A DNA stretch of 60,003 nt from positions 1 to 60,003 of the forward strand of contig JAWLHA010000023.1 in NCBI GenBank assembly GCA_041690535.1. Reading direction: 5' to 3'. The notes beneath the pieces are model-generated. The model was not told where the DNA came from. It made no database searches and saw only the letters and a program-made list of their open reading frames with translations. A program made the position numbers and the translations under genes. Below are positions 43,755 through 52,757 of the stretch, in pieces (position 1 is the stretch's first letter; every line of letters starts with the position of its first letter). This DNA comes from JAWLHA01 sp041690535. GTDB taxonomy: Bacteria; Pseudomonadota; Gammaproteobacteria; Thiohalomonadales; Thiohalomonadaceae.

Positions 43755-45464
43755 CTAATCCTTGGTTACACGGTTAATCTCTTCGAGACTCGTGAGTCCA
43801 GCTTTAACTTTCTTCAGGGCCGACTGGCGAAGATCCGGGACGCCTTCACGGCCCGCCTGTGCGGCCAGTTCGATGGCATTTCCCCCCTGCATGATGAGCG
43901 TTGCCATCTGTTCCGAGATCGGCATGACCTGGTAGATACCGACCCGCCCCTTGTACCCGTTGTTGCACTGCTCGCACCCCACCGCCTTGTACATCTTGAG
44001 GTCGGCAAGTTCCTCGGCCTTGAAGCCTTCTTCCAGGAGCGTTTCGCGAGGGATCTCTTCCGGTGCCTTGCAGTGGCTGCACAGGCGCCTGGCGAGCCGT
44101 TGCGCAATGATCAGCGAAACCGCCGAGGCGATGTTGTAGGGGGCCACACCGATGTTCATAAGGCGCGCAAGGGTTTGGGGGGCATCGTTGGTATGAAGGG
44201 TCGAGAGCACCAAGTGACCGGTTTGCGCTGCTTTGATGGCGATTTCGGCGGTCTCGATATCACGAATTTCACCAACCATGATGACATCCGGGTCCTGGCG
44301 TAGAAACGCCTTCAATGCATCGGCAAAGGTCAATCCGACCTTGGGGTTCACATTGACCTGATTGACGCCCGGAAGATTGATTTCCGCGGGGTCTTCGGCC
44401 GTGGATATATTCCGCTCGGTCGTATTCAGAATATTCAGACCGGTATAAAGCGAAACGGTTTTACCGCTTCCGGTCGGTCCCGTTACAAGAATCATGCCGT
44501 AAGGCTTGGCCAGGGCATTGAGGTAAAGCTCCTTCTGCTCGGGCTCGTACCCCAGCGCGTCGATCCCGAGCTTGGCGCTTGACGGATCGAGGATACGGAG
44601 TACGATCTTCTCGCCAAAAAGGGTTGGGCAGGTGTTGACACGGAAGTCGATTGCCTTGTTCTTGGAGAGCGTGAGCTTGATGCGGCCGTCCTGAGGGACG
44701 CGGCGCTCGGAAATGTCAAGCCTGGACATCACCTTCAGCCGAGCGGCAATTTTGCCCGCAAGTTGAACGGGTGGGGTGGCTGCCTGTGACAGAATGCCGT
44801 CCTGTCGAAACCGTACCCGGTACATCTTCTCGTAGGGCTCGAAGTGGATATCCGATGCCCCCTTGTTGATGGCGTCGAGCAGGACCTTGTTCACAAACCG
44901 GACGACGGGAGCATCATCGATTTCCGAGTCGGAGGGTTCGGCTTTTGACTCGTCCTCTGCCGAGACATCCAAGTTATCGAGATCGGCGTCCCCAAGGTCT
45001 GCCATCGTGGTGTCATGGGCCTCCATGGCCGTTTCGATCGCACGGGTGAGCTTGTCCTCCTCGACAAGCACGGCCTCCGTGTTGGCGCCGACGTGGAACT
45101 TGATCTCATCCAGCGCGGATAGATTGGTCGGATCCGAGACGGCAACGAACAGCCGGTTTCCGCGCTTGAAGAGCGGCAGCGCGTGATGGTGCCTGACGAG
45201 TTTCTCATCGACAAGCTTGGTGATGTCGGGGTCCAGGTCCGCAGCCGAGAGATCCAGGACCGGCACGCCGAACTCCAGAGAAGCGGCCATGGCCAGCGCC
45301 CGGGGGTTGATGAGCTGGTTTTCCACCACGTAGGTGACAAACGGAACCTTCTGCTTTATTGCTTCAGCGCTTGCCTTCTCGGCCTTGTCTTCTGTAAGTA
45401 AGCCCTCGCTTACCAACTTCCTGCCAAGGCCACTGAGCGACACCTTCATTCCTGCTGTAGCCAT
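43755..45464 (-). CDS. pilB: Type IV pilus extension ATPase PilB
   Basis: 569 aa from the ATG at 45464. N-terminal MshEN domain (LSGLGRKLVSEGLLTEDKAEKA), Walker A GPTGSGKTVSLY, Asp box region, Walker B-type VGEIRDIETAEIA, and a tetracysteine zinc motif (CSHCKAPEE...CEQCNNGYKGR). It powers pilus extension. A GTG at 45485 would add seven residues. No pilin gene sits upstream, where pilA is often found; the polysaccharide region begins there instead. Confidence 0.95.
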   Translation of the reverse strand: MATAGMKVSLSGLGRKLVSEGLLTEDKAEKASAEAIKQKVPFVTYVVENQLINPRALAMAASLEFGVPVLDLSAADLDPDITKLVDEKLVRHHHALPLFKRGNRLFVAVSDPTNLSALDEIKFHVGANTEAVLVEEDKLTRAIETAMEAHDTTMADLGDADLDNLDVSAEDESKAEPSDSEIDDAPVVRFVNKVLLDAINKGASDIHFEPYEKMYRVRFRQDGILSQAATPPVQLAGKIAARLKVMSRLDISERRVPQDGRIKLTLSKNKAIDFRVNTCPTLFGEKIVLRILDPSSAKLGIDALGYEPEQKELYLNALAKPYGMILVTGPTGSGKTVSLYTGLNILNTTERNISTAEDPAEINLPGVNQVNVNPKVGLTFADALKAFLRQDPDVIMVGEIRDIETAEIAIKAAQTGHLVLSTLHTNDAPQTLARLMNIGVAPYNIASAVSLIIAQRLARRLCSHCKAPEEIPRETLLEEGFKAEELADLKMYKAVGCEQCNNGYKGRVGIYQVMPISEQMATLIMQGGNAIELAAQAGREGVPDLRQSALKKVKAGLTSLEEINRVTKD

Positions 45465-45907
45465 TTGCCTGCTCGCCACTCCCAAAGCCGCCTACGTCCG
45501 GTCTGCAATCGTATTCAATAAGATGCAGTTACGCATGAGTAGGTATGCTACCGCTAAGCCGGTTGCAATGCACTCGCTTCGACCATTTTTAACCCAGTTC
45601 CCACCTGTAGTTACATACCTTTGGGGCGTTTTTTGAACGGGTTCTCATTTGCAGGGGGGGGGCGTTTCCGAGGGTGTCAGACCGTCGCGCCGCTGGAGTA
45701 CAATCAATAGCTTAAGCCCCACTGCGGTCAGCCAGGCCTCAAGCCCCACACTTGCGGCGAACGGCGCCGCAGGAGAAATATCCTGAGCTTTCAACGAAGG
45801 ATACCGGGCAACGCCTGCATTTGCCCCCTCGATGCGGTCATGAAGGCTGAGGAACGCTTAGAGACCCGGATTCGACTACCTATGCACGGAGGAATCGAGA
45901 ACATCTA
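45465..45907. other. 443-bp gap between pilB and the polysaccharide region
   Basis: No credible gene on either strand. It holds the promoter zone of pilB (AT-rich, about 45480-45640), a run of nine G at 45654-45662, and a partial direct repeat (aagccccac at about 45714 and 45740). Base composition drops from the high-GC core towards the AT-richer island. The start of the first glycosyltransferase is preceded by GGAGGAATCGAG. Confidence 0.6.
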
Positions 45908-46723
45908 ATGGACCAGTGCATGCCTGAGGCAACTTACGCTTCCGAGCAATCGGTTCAAATGCCGCTCGTATCGATAGTTACAGTGGCACTGAATGCGGAT
46001 ATGTACATTCATGATACCATTGCCAGTGTAAGGGAACAGAGCTATCCGAGGGTTGAATTCCTTGTCATCGATGGTGGTTCACAGGATAGGACGGTCGAGA
46101 TTATCACCCGGAATGAAGATGCGATCTCTTGGTGGACCAGTGAAGCCGATTCCGGTATTTCGGAGGCAATGAACAAGGGCCTGGGGCGGGCGAGGGGCGA
46201 GTACATATTGTTTCTCCACGCAGATGACTACCTCTGCAGTAGCTCTTCGATTCAAGACGCAGTTGAGCATCTTGGTGATGGTGCCGATATCGTGGCGTTC
46301 GACATTTTGTTGAAAGATGGGGAGCGGCTAACGCATCGAAAGCCAAGGGGCTGGGGGCCACTGATGAAGCTGAAGACGGGGCTTCTCCACCAGGGGACAC
46401 TCTGTCGCAGGGACCTTTTCGGGCGAATCGGTGAGTTCGATGTCAGCCTGAAAATCGCAATGGACTACGACTTCTTTTTTCGTGCTTACTGTGCCGGAGT
46501 CAGAGTTAAACGAGTTCCGCAGCCGCTCTCGGTCATGAGAACGACCGGGATCAGTGCAAGGAAAGACTGGCCAACGCTTATAAGGCGGTTTGGGGAAGAG
46601 AGGCGCATCCACCACAAATATTGCACGAGTGCATTGGGTCGCCTCGGGTACACAGTGTATTGGCCAGCCTATCTGAGCTACCGCTACGCCCGGCACCTTT
46701 TATCGAGGAAATGCCCCGACTGA
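45908..46723 (+). CDS. Glycosyltransferase family 2 protein
   Basis: 271 aa. GT-A fold: VSIVTVALNADMYIHDTIASV, FLVIDGGSQDRTVEI, and the DXD-like LHADDYL at residues about 102-108. It resembles WcaA/WcaE-type sugar transferases that use nucleotide sugars on the cytoplasmic face. Donor and acceptor cannot be told. First gene of the accessory region; lower GC than the pil genes. ATG at 45908 has a reasonable GGAGGA upstream. Confidence 0.85.
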   Translation: MDQCMPEATYASEQSVQMPLVSIVTVALNADMYIHDTIASVREQSYPRVEFLVIDGGSQDRTVEIITRNEDAISWWTSEADSGISEAMNKGLGRARGEYILFLHADDYLCSSSSIQDAVEHLGDGADIVAFDILLKDGERLTHRKPRGWGPLMKLKTGLLHQGTLCRRDLFGRIGEFDVSLKIAMDYDFFFRAYCAGVRVKRVPQPLSVMRTTGISARKDWPTLIRRFGEERRIHHKYCTSALGRLGYTVYWPAYLSYRYARHLLSRKCPD

Positions 46724-46828
46724 AGCAAATGGGGAAATCGCACTTACTCGGATTGGCAGACCTCCTTGCAGCCAGGTGGTTTTAGTCGAAGGCGCGGCAT
46801 TGTATAGTTTGTCAACTGCGGAGGTTTC

Positions 46829-47824
46829 GTGCGTGTTATAAGCCCAATCGCCACCGGGAACGGCGCTCACGTTGTGCACTCCCTCCTCGAGAGGCAAATT
46901 CGAGGGTACCGTGTGTGTCCATACTCACCGATGTGGACGCTTGTACCTCCGATGCTCGGGGCCATGTGCCGCCGAGGCCGGTTTGATCTCATCCACACAA
47001 CCCCTGATTACGCCCCATTCTTCACAAAACGAAATACGCCTTTAGTAATAACGTTTCACAACTTTGTTCTTGACGCCTTCATGGCAAACTACAGCTCCGT
47101 ACTCCAGCGCTGGCATTATGCAACTGACCTCCGGTGGTTCACGAAAATGGCGCTCGGACGTGCGTCAGTGGTCACTGCGGTTAGCAATTACACGGCTGAC
47201 CTCGTTCGGAGAGAAACGGGGTATCAGAAGCCAATCCGCACAATATACAACGGTATTGATACGAAACTTTTTACCCCTGCCCATGGCAAGCGCCCCTCCC
47301 GCGGGCTGAATGTGTTGGTTGCTGGGAATATGACACGCCGTAAAGGGGCGGACCTGATTTCGAACATCGCAAAGAAACTTGAGCCGGGAATCACAATTCA
47401 ATGCGCTACTGGTTTGAGGACCCTTCGGACTGCAAAAGCTGCTTCGCCCAGAATTCGGCTGCTGGGTTCTATTGCATACGACGAAATGCCATCGGTTTAC
47501 CGCCAGGCGGATCTTCTCTTGTTTCCCACTGTACGGGAGGGATTCGGCCTGGTCGTTGCAGAGGCAATGGCCTGCGGCCTTCCTATCGTTACGAGTGACT
47601 GTTCCTCTCTGCCAGAGCTTGTTGACCACGGGAAGGGTGGCTTTCTAGTGCGGATTGGCGACACCGAGGCGTTCGCCGAGCGAATCAACCAACTTGCCTC
47701 GTCACCAAACCTGCGGAGGGAAATGGGGCAATACAATAGGGCAAAAGCAGAACGACTCTTTTCCTTGGACAGGATGGTGAGAGAGTACGAAAACTTGTTC
47801 CAAGAGGCGATAGTGAGCTACTAG
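46829..47824 (+). CDS. Glycosyltransferase family 4 protein
   Basis: 331 aa GT-B enzyme. Acceptor-side half: FDLIHTTPDYAPFF, VSNYTADLVRRETGY, TIYNGIDTKLFTPAHG. Donor-binding half: VLVAGNMTRRKGADLI, GSIAYDEMPSVYRQADLLLFPTVREGFGLVVAEAMACGLPIVTSD (E-x7-E-type motif within FGLVVAEAM). Probably a retaining mannosyl- or glucosyl-type transferase; specificity unknown. GTG start with a GGAGGT ribosome binding site five bases upstream. The family usually has a longer N-terminus (GGxG loop), and here only SPIATGNGAH is seen. Confidence 0.87.
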   Translation: MRVISPIATGNGAHVVHSLLERQIRGYRVCPYSPMWTLVPPMLGAMCRRGRFDLIHTTPDYAPFFTKRNTPLVITFHNFVLDAFMANYSSVLQRWHYATDLRWFTKMALGRASVVTAVSNYTADLVRRETGYQKPIRTIYNGIDTKLFTPAHGKRPSRGLNVLVAGNMTRRKGADLISNIAKKLEPGITIQCATGLRTLRTAKAASPRIRLLGSIAYDEMPSVYRQADLLLFPTVREGFGLVVAEAMACGLPIVTSDCSSLPELVDHGKGGFLVRIGDTEAFAERINQLASSPNLRREMGQYNRAKAERLFSLDRMVREYENLFQEAIVSY

Positions 47825-48109
47825 GACAAGAGAACGGGAGTTGCCGCCAGAATGGCTTGTGAACCCCCGTTTGGGGACGGTCTTTGGACAAGTTTTGCTC
47901 GCTGGGTGAACTGTTTCGAAGAAGAACAAGCTGAAGTTCATTCCGGTTGAAAGTCGACTGACGGACGAGCGGCAATTGGGGGTATGTCCCCCAAATGCGG
48001 AATACCTCGTCATTCCCTATCGACTCACTAGGGCTAAGGGGTTCCCCCAAATTCACTTGACGGAGTTCCCTCAGGTGTTTAATGTTCGAAAAAACCGAAC
48101 ATTTGGGCT
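47825..48109. other. Intergenic region with small palindromes
   Basis: 285 bp without a credible gene. It holds a hairpin TTGGGGG-TATGT-CCCCCAA (47976-47994), scattered short runs of C and G (CCCCCGTTTGGGGACGG), and at the end the regulator palindrome. It looks like degenerate repeat or mobile DNA, but I cannot name a family. Confidence 0.45.
48081..48103. promoter_or_regulatory. Palindrome before the HTH regulator (candidate operator)
   Basis: A perfect inverted repeat AATGTTCG - seven bases - CGAACATT, ending seven bases before the ATG of the HTH gene. It covers the place where a ribosome binding site would be. Dyads of this kind next to a DNA-binding regulator gene are typical autoregulatory operators. 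I saw no second copy elsewhere in the window. Confidence 0.55.
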
Positions 48110-48685
48110 ATGGCCACGATCTTTGACGGACTGATCACGTCCAAGACTCGAATCCGGGTTCTGATGCGACTATTTCTGAATCCGGAAAGAGAGGCGTTTG
48201 TTCGCGAACTCGCGGATGAAGTGTCCTCTTCACCGGCTGGGGTCAGCGAAGAGCTCAAGCAGTTGGCCGGTTCCGGCTTACTGAAAAGCCGCCGAGCAGG
48301 AAGGCTCTTGAAGTATCGCGCGGACACGTCACACCCCCTTTTTCCCGAATTGCACTCGATGGTCCGCAAAGCTCTTGGTATGGATCGAATTTTGGACAGT
48401 ATTGTTCAGCGGCTTGGACAGCTTGAGGCGGCATTCTTATTGGGCGACTATGCGGAAGGGAAGGACACGGGAGTTATTGAGCTTGGACTGGTTGGAAAGA
48501 TAGACCGCGTCGCTCTATCCGACTTGGTAGCGAAAACGGAATCTTACATAGGGCGGAAGATTAGGACTTTGGTTCTTACCCCTGGCGAGTACGCTCAGGT
48601 TAGACCTGCGTTGGATGAACGGCCGCAGCTTTGGATTTGGAAAAAAGGCACTTCGATCGACAGTGCACAACAAAGCGACATTTAG
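48110..48685 (+). CDS. Winged-helix regulator with degenerate nucleotidyltransferase-like domain
   Basis: 191 aa. An N-terminal ArsR-like winged helix (TSKTRIRVLMRLFLNPE...FVRELADEVSSSPAGVSEELKQLAGSGLL) is followed by a region resembling minimal nucleotidyltransferases (LLGDYAEGKD, IELGLVGKIDRVALSDLVAKTES). The usual G-S and D-x-D catalytic residues are changed (GD, IEL), so it is probably not catalytic. Similar proteins occur in polysaccharide clusters. It is 13 bases from the GT2-cyclase gene and probably regulates that operon. Confidence 0.75.
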   Translation: MATIFDGLITSKTRIRVLMRLFLNPEREAFVRELADEVSSSPAGVSEELKQLAGSGLLKSRRAGRLLKYRADTSHPLFPELHSMVRKALGMDRILDSIVQRLGQLEAAFLLGDYAEGKDTGVIELGLVGKIDRVALSDLVAKTESYIGRKIRTLVLTPGEYAQVRPALDERPQLWIWKKGTSIDSAQQSDI

Positions 48686-48698
48686 CCAAGTTTCAGCA

Positions 48699-50360
48699 AT
48701 GATTGCATCAGATGGTCACTCGGATTTGCCTGGCTCGGTAACACGAGTATCTGTGGTTATACGCTGTTGTAACGAAGAGAAGCACATTGGACACCTCCTT
48801 GAGGGGTTGATTCGCCAGAGCTGGACTGATATCGAGATCATCGTTGTTGATTCGGGTTCCACGGATGCAACAATGGCAATTGCATCGCGATACCCCACAA
48901 AGGTGCTTTCCATTCCCAAGGAGGAATTCTCTTTCGGGCGTTCGCTAAACCTAGGTTGCTCTGTAGCCACAGGGGATTTGATAGTTGCCGTATCCGCTCA
49001 CTGCTATCCTGTTTATCCCGACTGGGTAGAACGTCTTATCGACCCTTTTGAAGACCCTACCGTAGCTCTGGCGTATGGCAAACAGCGCGGCAATGGTCTT
49101 ACGCGATTTTCGGAACACCGGATTTTCCGGCAGTGGTTTGGTGAAAGTTCAGATTTCGCGCAGCGACATCCATTTGCAAACAATGCTAATGCTGCATTCC
49201 GGCGTGCAGTGTGGCTGAAACAACCTTTCGATGAAACCCTGACCGGGCTGGAGGATCTCGATTGGGCGCACAAAGCGATGCGAAGTGGTTACCGAATTGC
49301 TTACGTTGCCGAAGCTGAAGTCATCCATGTCCATGAGGAGACATGGCCACAGGTTTACAACCGATATCGCCGTGAAGCGATGGCGATGCGGCGTATCTAT
49401 CCACAAGAGCAATTCACTCTTCTAGACCTGATACGTCTGTCGATTGCCGGCATCGCCGGCGATTGGCGGGCAGCACACGGGGAAGGTCGGTTAAAACAAG
49501 AGTTTTTCGGCATATTCGTATTCCGTCTAGCCCAATATCTTGGGACTTACCACGGATACCGCCAGCGCGATGCTCTTACCCGTGACCTGAGACAGGCATT
49601 TTATTATCCCGCTGACAGGTGTCATCATCCAACTTATCCGGACCAACAGCCGCTACAAGAAAAAGACCCAATTTCTTATGGCCCCAAAAAACCAGACGGC
49701 CGTCTTCCCCCCATGTCTGGCCAAATCCGCCACCATGACATATCTGTCTCAGTTACTTCGGCTCCAATCTGGCCGGGTGAACCGATGCCAGAAATCAAGC
49801 ATCTGAAATCCATCGAGAAAGGTGATTCAGTAACGGTGTCCAGGCTTAACATGTGTGTACACACGGGCACTCACATTGATGCCCCAGCACACTTTATTCA
49901 AGGGGGGGGGACGACTTCCGATATTCCCTTAGAAACCCTTGTCGGCAGAGCTCAGGTTGTGGAGCTTTGTGGGGTGGAGCGGATCGGTGAAAGGGAATTG
50001 GAAAGTGCTGGTTTTTCAGGCGATTGCCAGCGTCTTCTTCTGAAGACTAGTAATTCCAAGCTATATGGGCGTGAGTTTTCCCGCGACTATGTGGCCCTAA
50101 CCCCAGAAGGGGCAATGTGGCTAGTGGAACAGGGAGTAGCAGTCATTGGCATAGATTACGCGTCCATAGAGGTATTTGGTGAGAAATTCAACCGTACACA
50201 CAAGACTCTGCTCGAAGCCGGTGTGGTGATTATAGAGGGACTGAATTTGGGGAATGTACGACCTGGCCTATATGAACTCATTTGCTTGCCTCTCAAGTTG
50301 GAGGGGTGCGACGGCGCACCCGCACGAGCGATATTGGTAGAAAGGGACAGCAATGGTTGA
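48699..50360 (+). CDS. Fusion of GT2 glycosyltransferase and cyclase-family hydrolase
   Basis: 553 aa. Residues about 14-270 form a GT2 domain (VSVVIRCCNEEKHIGHLLEGL, VVDSGSTDATMAIA, NANAAFRRAVW, GLEDLDWAHKA). A poorly conserved linker runs to about 340. Residues about 345-553 form a kynurenine-formamidase-like cyclase domain with its metal motif HTGTHIDAPAHF (388-399) and VIGIDYASIE. An ATG at 49713 (MSGQIRHHDIS) sits exactly where a separate cyclase would begin, so internal initiation is possible. A run of nine G (49902-49910) follows the metal motif. The stop overlaps the cytidylyltransferase start. Confidence 0.8.
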   Translation: MIASDGHSDLPGSVTRVSVVIRCCNEEKHIGHLLEGLIRQSWTDIEIIVVDSGSTDATMAIASRYPTKVLSIPKEEFSFGRSLNLGCSVATGDLIVAVSAHCYPVYPDWVERLIDPFEDPTVALAYGKQRGNGLTRFSEHRIFRQWFGESSDFAQRHPFANNANAAFRRAVWLKQPFDETLTGLEDLDWAHKAMRSGYRIAYVAEAEVIHVHEETWPQVYNRYRREAMAMRRIYPQEQFTLLDLIRLSIAGIAGDWRAAHGEGRLKQEFFGIFVFRLAQYLGTYHGYRQRDALTRDLRQAFYYPADRCHHPTYPDQQPLQEKDPISYGPKKPDGRLPPMSGQIRHHDISVSVTSAPIWPGEPMPEIKHLKSIEKGDSVTVSRLNMCVHTGTHIDAPAHFIQGGGTTSDIPLETLVGRAQVVELCGVERIGERELESAGFSGDCQRLLLKTSNSKLYGREFSRDYVALTPEGAMWLVEQGVAVIGIDYASIEVFGEKFNRTHKTLLEAGVVIIEGLNLGNVRPGLYELICLPLKLEGCDGAPARAILVERDSNG

Positions 50361-51033
50361 ACCAATCGTAGCCTTTGTTCCAATGCGGCATGATAGTCAA
50401 CGGGTACCTGGCAAAAACTATCGATGTTTGGGGGGGCGACCGCTGTATCGCCACATTCTCGATGCTCTCCTCGAAGCCGAGCGGTTTGAACGAATTGTGG
50501 TTGACACTGATAGCCCAGTTGTAATGGAGGGAGTCAGTGCCAACTATCACTCACACGTCGAGCTGATCAGCAGGCCGGAGCATCTAGTGGCCCCAACGGT
50601 TTCAATGAACGAGATTCTCTTACATGACGTCTCGATTACGGGCGGCAATCTTTTTTTTCAGACGCATGCGACAAATCCATTGCTGCGGCCGAGTACGATT
50701 GCACGGGCTGTCGACGAGTTTCGAACTCTTGTCGGGGTCGGTAGCCATGATTCGCTCTTTTCCGTGACTCGGCGGCAGGTCAGGATTTGGAGCAAGAGCG
50801 GCCAACCATTGAATCATGATCCGAGTATCCTCCTCCAGACACAGGATCTTGAACCTTTCTTCGAAGAAAATTCGTGTTTCTATCTGTTTTCTTCGGATGT
50901 CCTAACGAGCGGAGGAGCACGAATCGGGAATTCTCCAGCCATGTTCGAGATCGATCCTCTGGAAGCTACCGATATCGATGAGGAGCACGATTTCCGAATG
51001 GCCGAGGCCCTCTACGCTTTGGCGCACCCTTGA
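50353..51033 (+). CDS. Acylneuraminate cytidylyltransferase-family protein
   Basis: 226 aa. Nucleotide-binding loop AFVPMRHDSQRVPGKNYRCLGGRPLYRHIL and the later TDIDEEHDFRMAEALY are typical of CMP-sugar synthetases (NeuA, KdsB-like). The enzyme would activate an acid sugar or other hydroxyl compound with CTP. No NeuB-type synthase is in the window, so the substrate need not be sialic acid. The start overlaps the GT2-cyclase stop by eight bases, suggesting coupled translation. Confidence 0.82.
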   Translation: MVEPIVAFVPMRHDSQRVPGKNYRCLGGRPLYRHILDALLEAERFERIVVDTDSPVVMEGVSANYHSHVELISRPEHLVAPTVSMNEILLHDVSITGGNLFFQTHATNPLLRPSTIARAVDEFRTLVGVGSHDSLFSVTRRQVRIWSKSGQPLNHDPSILLQTQDLEPFFEENSCFYLFSSDVLTSGGARIGNSPAMFEIDPLEATDIDEEHDFRMAEALYALAHP

Positions 51034-51058
51034 AAACCACCATCAAGTGAGTCCCGAG

Positions 51059-52003
51059 ATGTCACGCTATAAAGTTCTTATTTCGGCACCCTATCTCCTC
51101 CCTTTTATCGACCGGTTTCGCCCGATGCTTGAGGCGCATGGTTGCGAGGTCGTAACCGTGGATGTGGAGGAGCGCTTGGAGGAAGATGACCTTCTCCCAA
51201 TTATTCAGGATATCGACGGAGTTGTTTGCGGAGATGACCGATTTTCCGAACGGGTTATCAAGCAAGCAAAGCACCTAAAGGTGCTCTCCAAGTGGGGGAC
51301 GGGCATCGACTCGATTGATCAGAAAGCAGCGGCAGCTCATGGCGTCGAGATCCGGAACATTCCGAACGCGTTTTCGGAGCCAGTCGGGGATACTGTGTTC
51401 GGCTGGATTTTAGGTTTTGCGCGGCGTTTGGCGGAACAGACAGAACTTATGAGAGCGGGAGCTTGGGACAAACTGCCAGGCCACGCCCTTAACGAGGCAA
51501 CTCTAGGTATTGTCGGGCTAGGAAACTGCGGTAAAGCGGTCGCACGGCGCGCTCGGGCTTTTGGGATGAATGTTCTTGCGTGCGATATCGTTGAGCAAGA
51601 AAAGGCGTTCCTTGAACAATACGGCGTGAGGATGGCCGAATTGCATGAATTGCTCGAGAAGTCCGATTACGTAAGCATCAATTGTGACTTGAACCCGACG
51701 AGTCACCATCTGATCAACGAGACGACGTTGAGCCTGATGAAACCCACTGCGGTTCTTGTTAATACGGCCCGTGGCCCGATTGTCGATGAGGAGGCGTTGG
51801 TCAAAGCGCTTACGGCAGGAACACTGGGAGGAGCATGTTTGGATGTCTTTGAGGAGGAACCACTCTCTCCCGAAAGCCCTCTTCGTTTCATGAAAAACGT
51901 TTTTCTAGCATCTCATAACGCAAATAGTTCTCCAGCTGCGTGGGAACGTGTTCATGAAATCGCACTCAAGAACATGCTTGATGTACTGGAGAACTCGCGG
52001 TGA
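51059..52003 (+). CDS. D-isomer-specific 2-hydroxyacid dehydrogenase (SerA-like)
   Basis: 314 aa. NAD-binding motif LGIVGLGNCGKAVARRARAFGMNVLACD; substrate and catalytic residues in NTARGPIVDEEAL (Arg), LDVFEEEP (Glu) and ASHNANSS (His). It reduces a 2-keto acid or oxidises a 2-hydroxy acid. No ACT domain, so it is not a regulated SerA. ATG at 51059 gives a family-like N-terminus. Four-base GTGA overlap with the SDR gene. Confidence 0.85.
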   Translation: MSRYKVLISAPYLLPFIDRFRPMLEAHGCEVVTVDVEERLEEDDLLPIIQDIDGVVCGDDRFSERVIKQAKHLKVLSKWGTGIDSIDQKAAAAHGVEIRNIPNAFSEPVGDTVFGWILGFARRLAEQTELMRAGAWDKLPGHALNEATLGIVGLGNCGKAVARRARAFGMNVLACDIVEQEKAFLEQYGVRMAELHELLEKSDYVSINCDLNPTSHHLINETTLSLMKPTAVLVNTARGPIVDEEALVKALTAGTLGGACLDVFEEEPLSPESPLRFMKNVFLASHNANSSPAAWERVHEIALKNMLDVLENSR

Positions 52004-52746
52004 AGCGAAAGACGGCCGTAGTTACAGGCGCATCAGGGGCAATAGGTAATGCGATTGTAAGCTTACTGAAAGATAGTGGCTGGCATGTCATTGGGATCGA
52101 TCTTAAGGAGCCTGGTGACCAAGGTGCCAGTGAACGGATCATCGGGGATGTAGCGGAACCTGAGACATGGGAAAGAGTTCGAGAGCTGGTTCATCCCGAG
52201 GACGGGTTGGATGGCCTTGTCCATGCTGCGGCGCTGCAGTTGTGCGGACCAATTGGGAAGATCTCAGAAGCAGATTGGGACCGTTTGATGGATGTCAATG
52301 TGAAGAGCATGCTCTTGGCCAGTAAGAGCCTTCACGAGGCACTAGCAATGGCGAAAGGGGCCGTGGTTGGGATCGGTTCGGTCCATTCTGTTGCGACCTC
52401 TGCCAACATAGCTGCCTATGCGGCAAGTAAAGGGGCGCTTTCTGCGTTAATGCGAGCACTCGCCGTAGAATGGGCGCCGGACGAAATTAGAGTAAATACT
52501 GTCCTCCCGGGTGCAGTCCATTCCGATATGTTACGTGCGGGCCTTACACGTGGTCACCTGGGCGAAGCGGGCGTAGAAACCCAGCTGGAGGAGTTGGCCT
52601 CCCGTACAGTTATCGGACGAGTTGGGAATCCCGAGGAAATCGCACCTGTGGTGCACATGTTGTTGAACCCTGCGGTCAGTTCGTTCATAACGGGAACCAG
52701 CATCGTCGTTGATGGGGGGGCATTGGCGCGCTTGAGCACGGAATAG
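52000..52746 (+). CDS. Short-chain dehydrogenase/reductase
   Basis: 248 aa classical SDR: TGASGAIGNAI (cofactor loop), HAAALQL, GIGSVHS (Ser), YAASKGAL (catalytic Tyr-x3-Lys), and the C-terminal SSFITGTSIVVDGG. GTG start overlapping the preceding dehydrogenase stop. Together with that gene and the cyclase and cytidylyltransferase genes it looks like one biosynthetic unit acting on a keto or hydroxy acid; the substrate is unknown. Confidence 0.87.
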   Translation: MKRKTAVVTGASGAIGNAIVSLLKDSGWHVIGIDLKEPGDQGASERIIGDVAEPETWERVRELVHPEDGLDGLVHAAALQLCGPIGKISEADWDRLMDVNVKSMLLASKSLHEALAMAKGAVVGIGSVHSVATSANIAAYAASKGALSALMRALAVEWAPDEIRVNTVLPGAVHSDMLRAGLTRGHLGEAGVETQLEELASRTVIGRVGNPEEIAPVVHMLLNPAVSSFITGTSIVVDGGALARLSTE

Positions 52747-52757
52747 GAGAAGCCCAG

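Noticed and set aside
49902..49910. Nine-G run in the GT2-cyclase gene as a phase-variation switch
   Set aside because: Runs of eight to ten G also occur in housekeeping genes here (rsmI, Nif3-like, murG), so the tract is not specific to surface genes; kept only as a weak general note.
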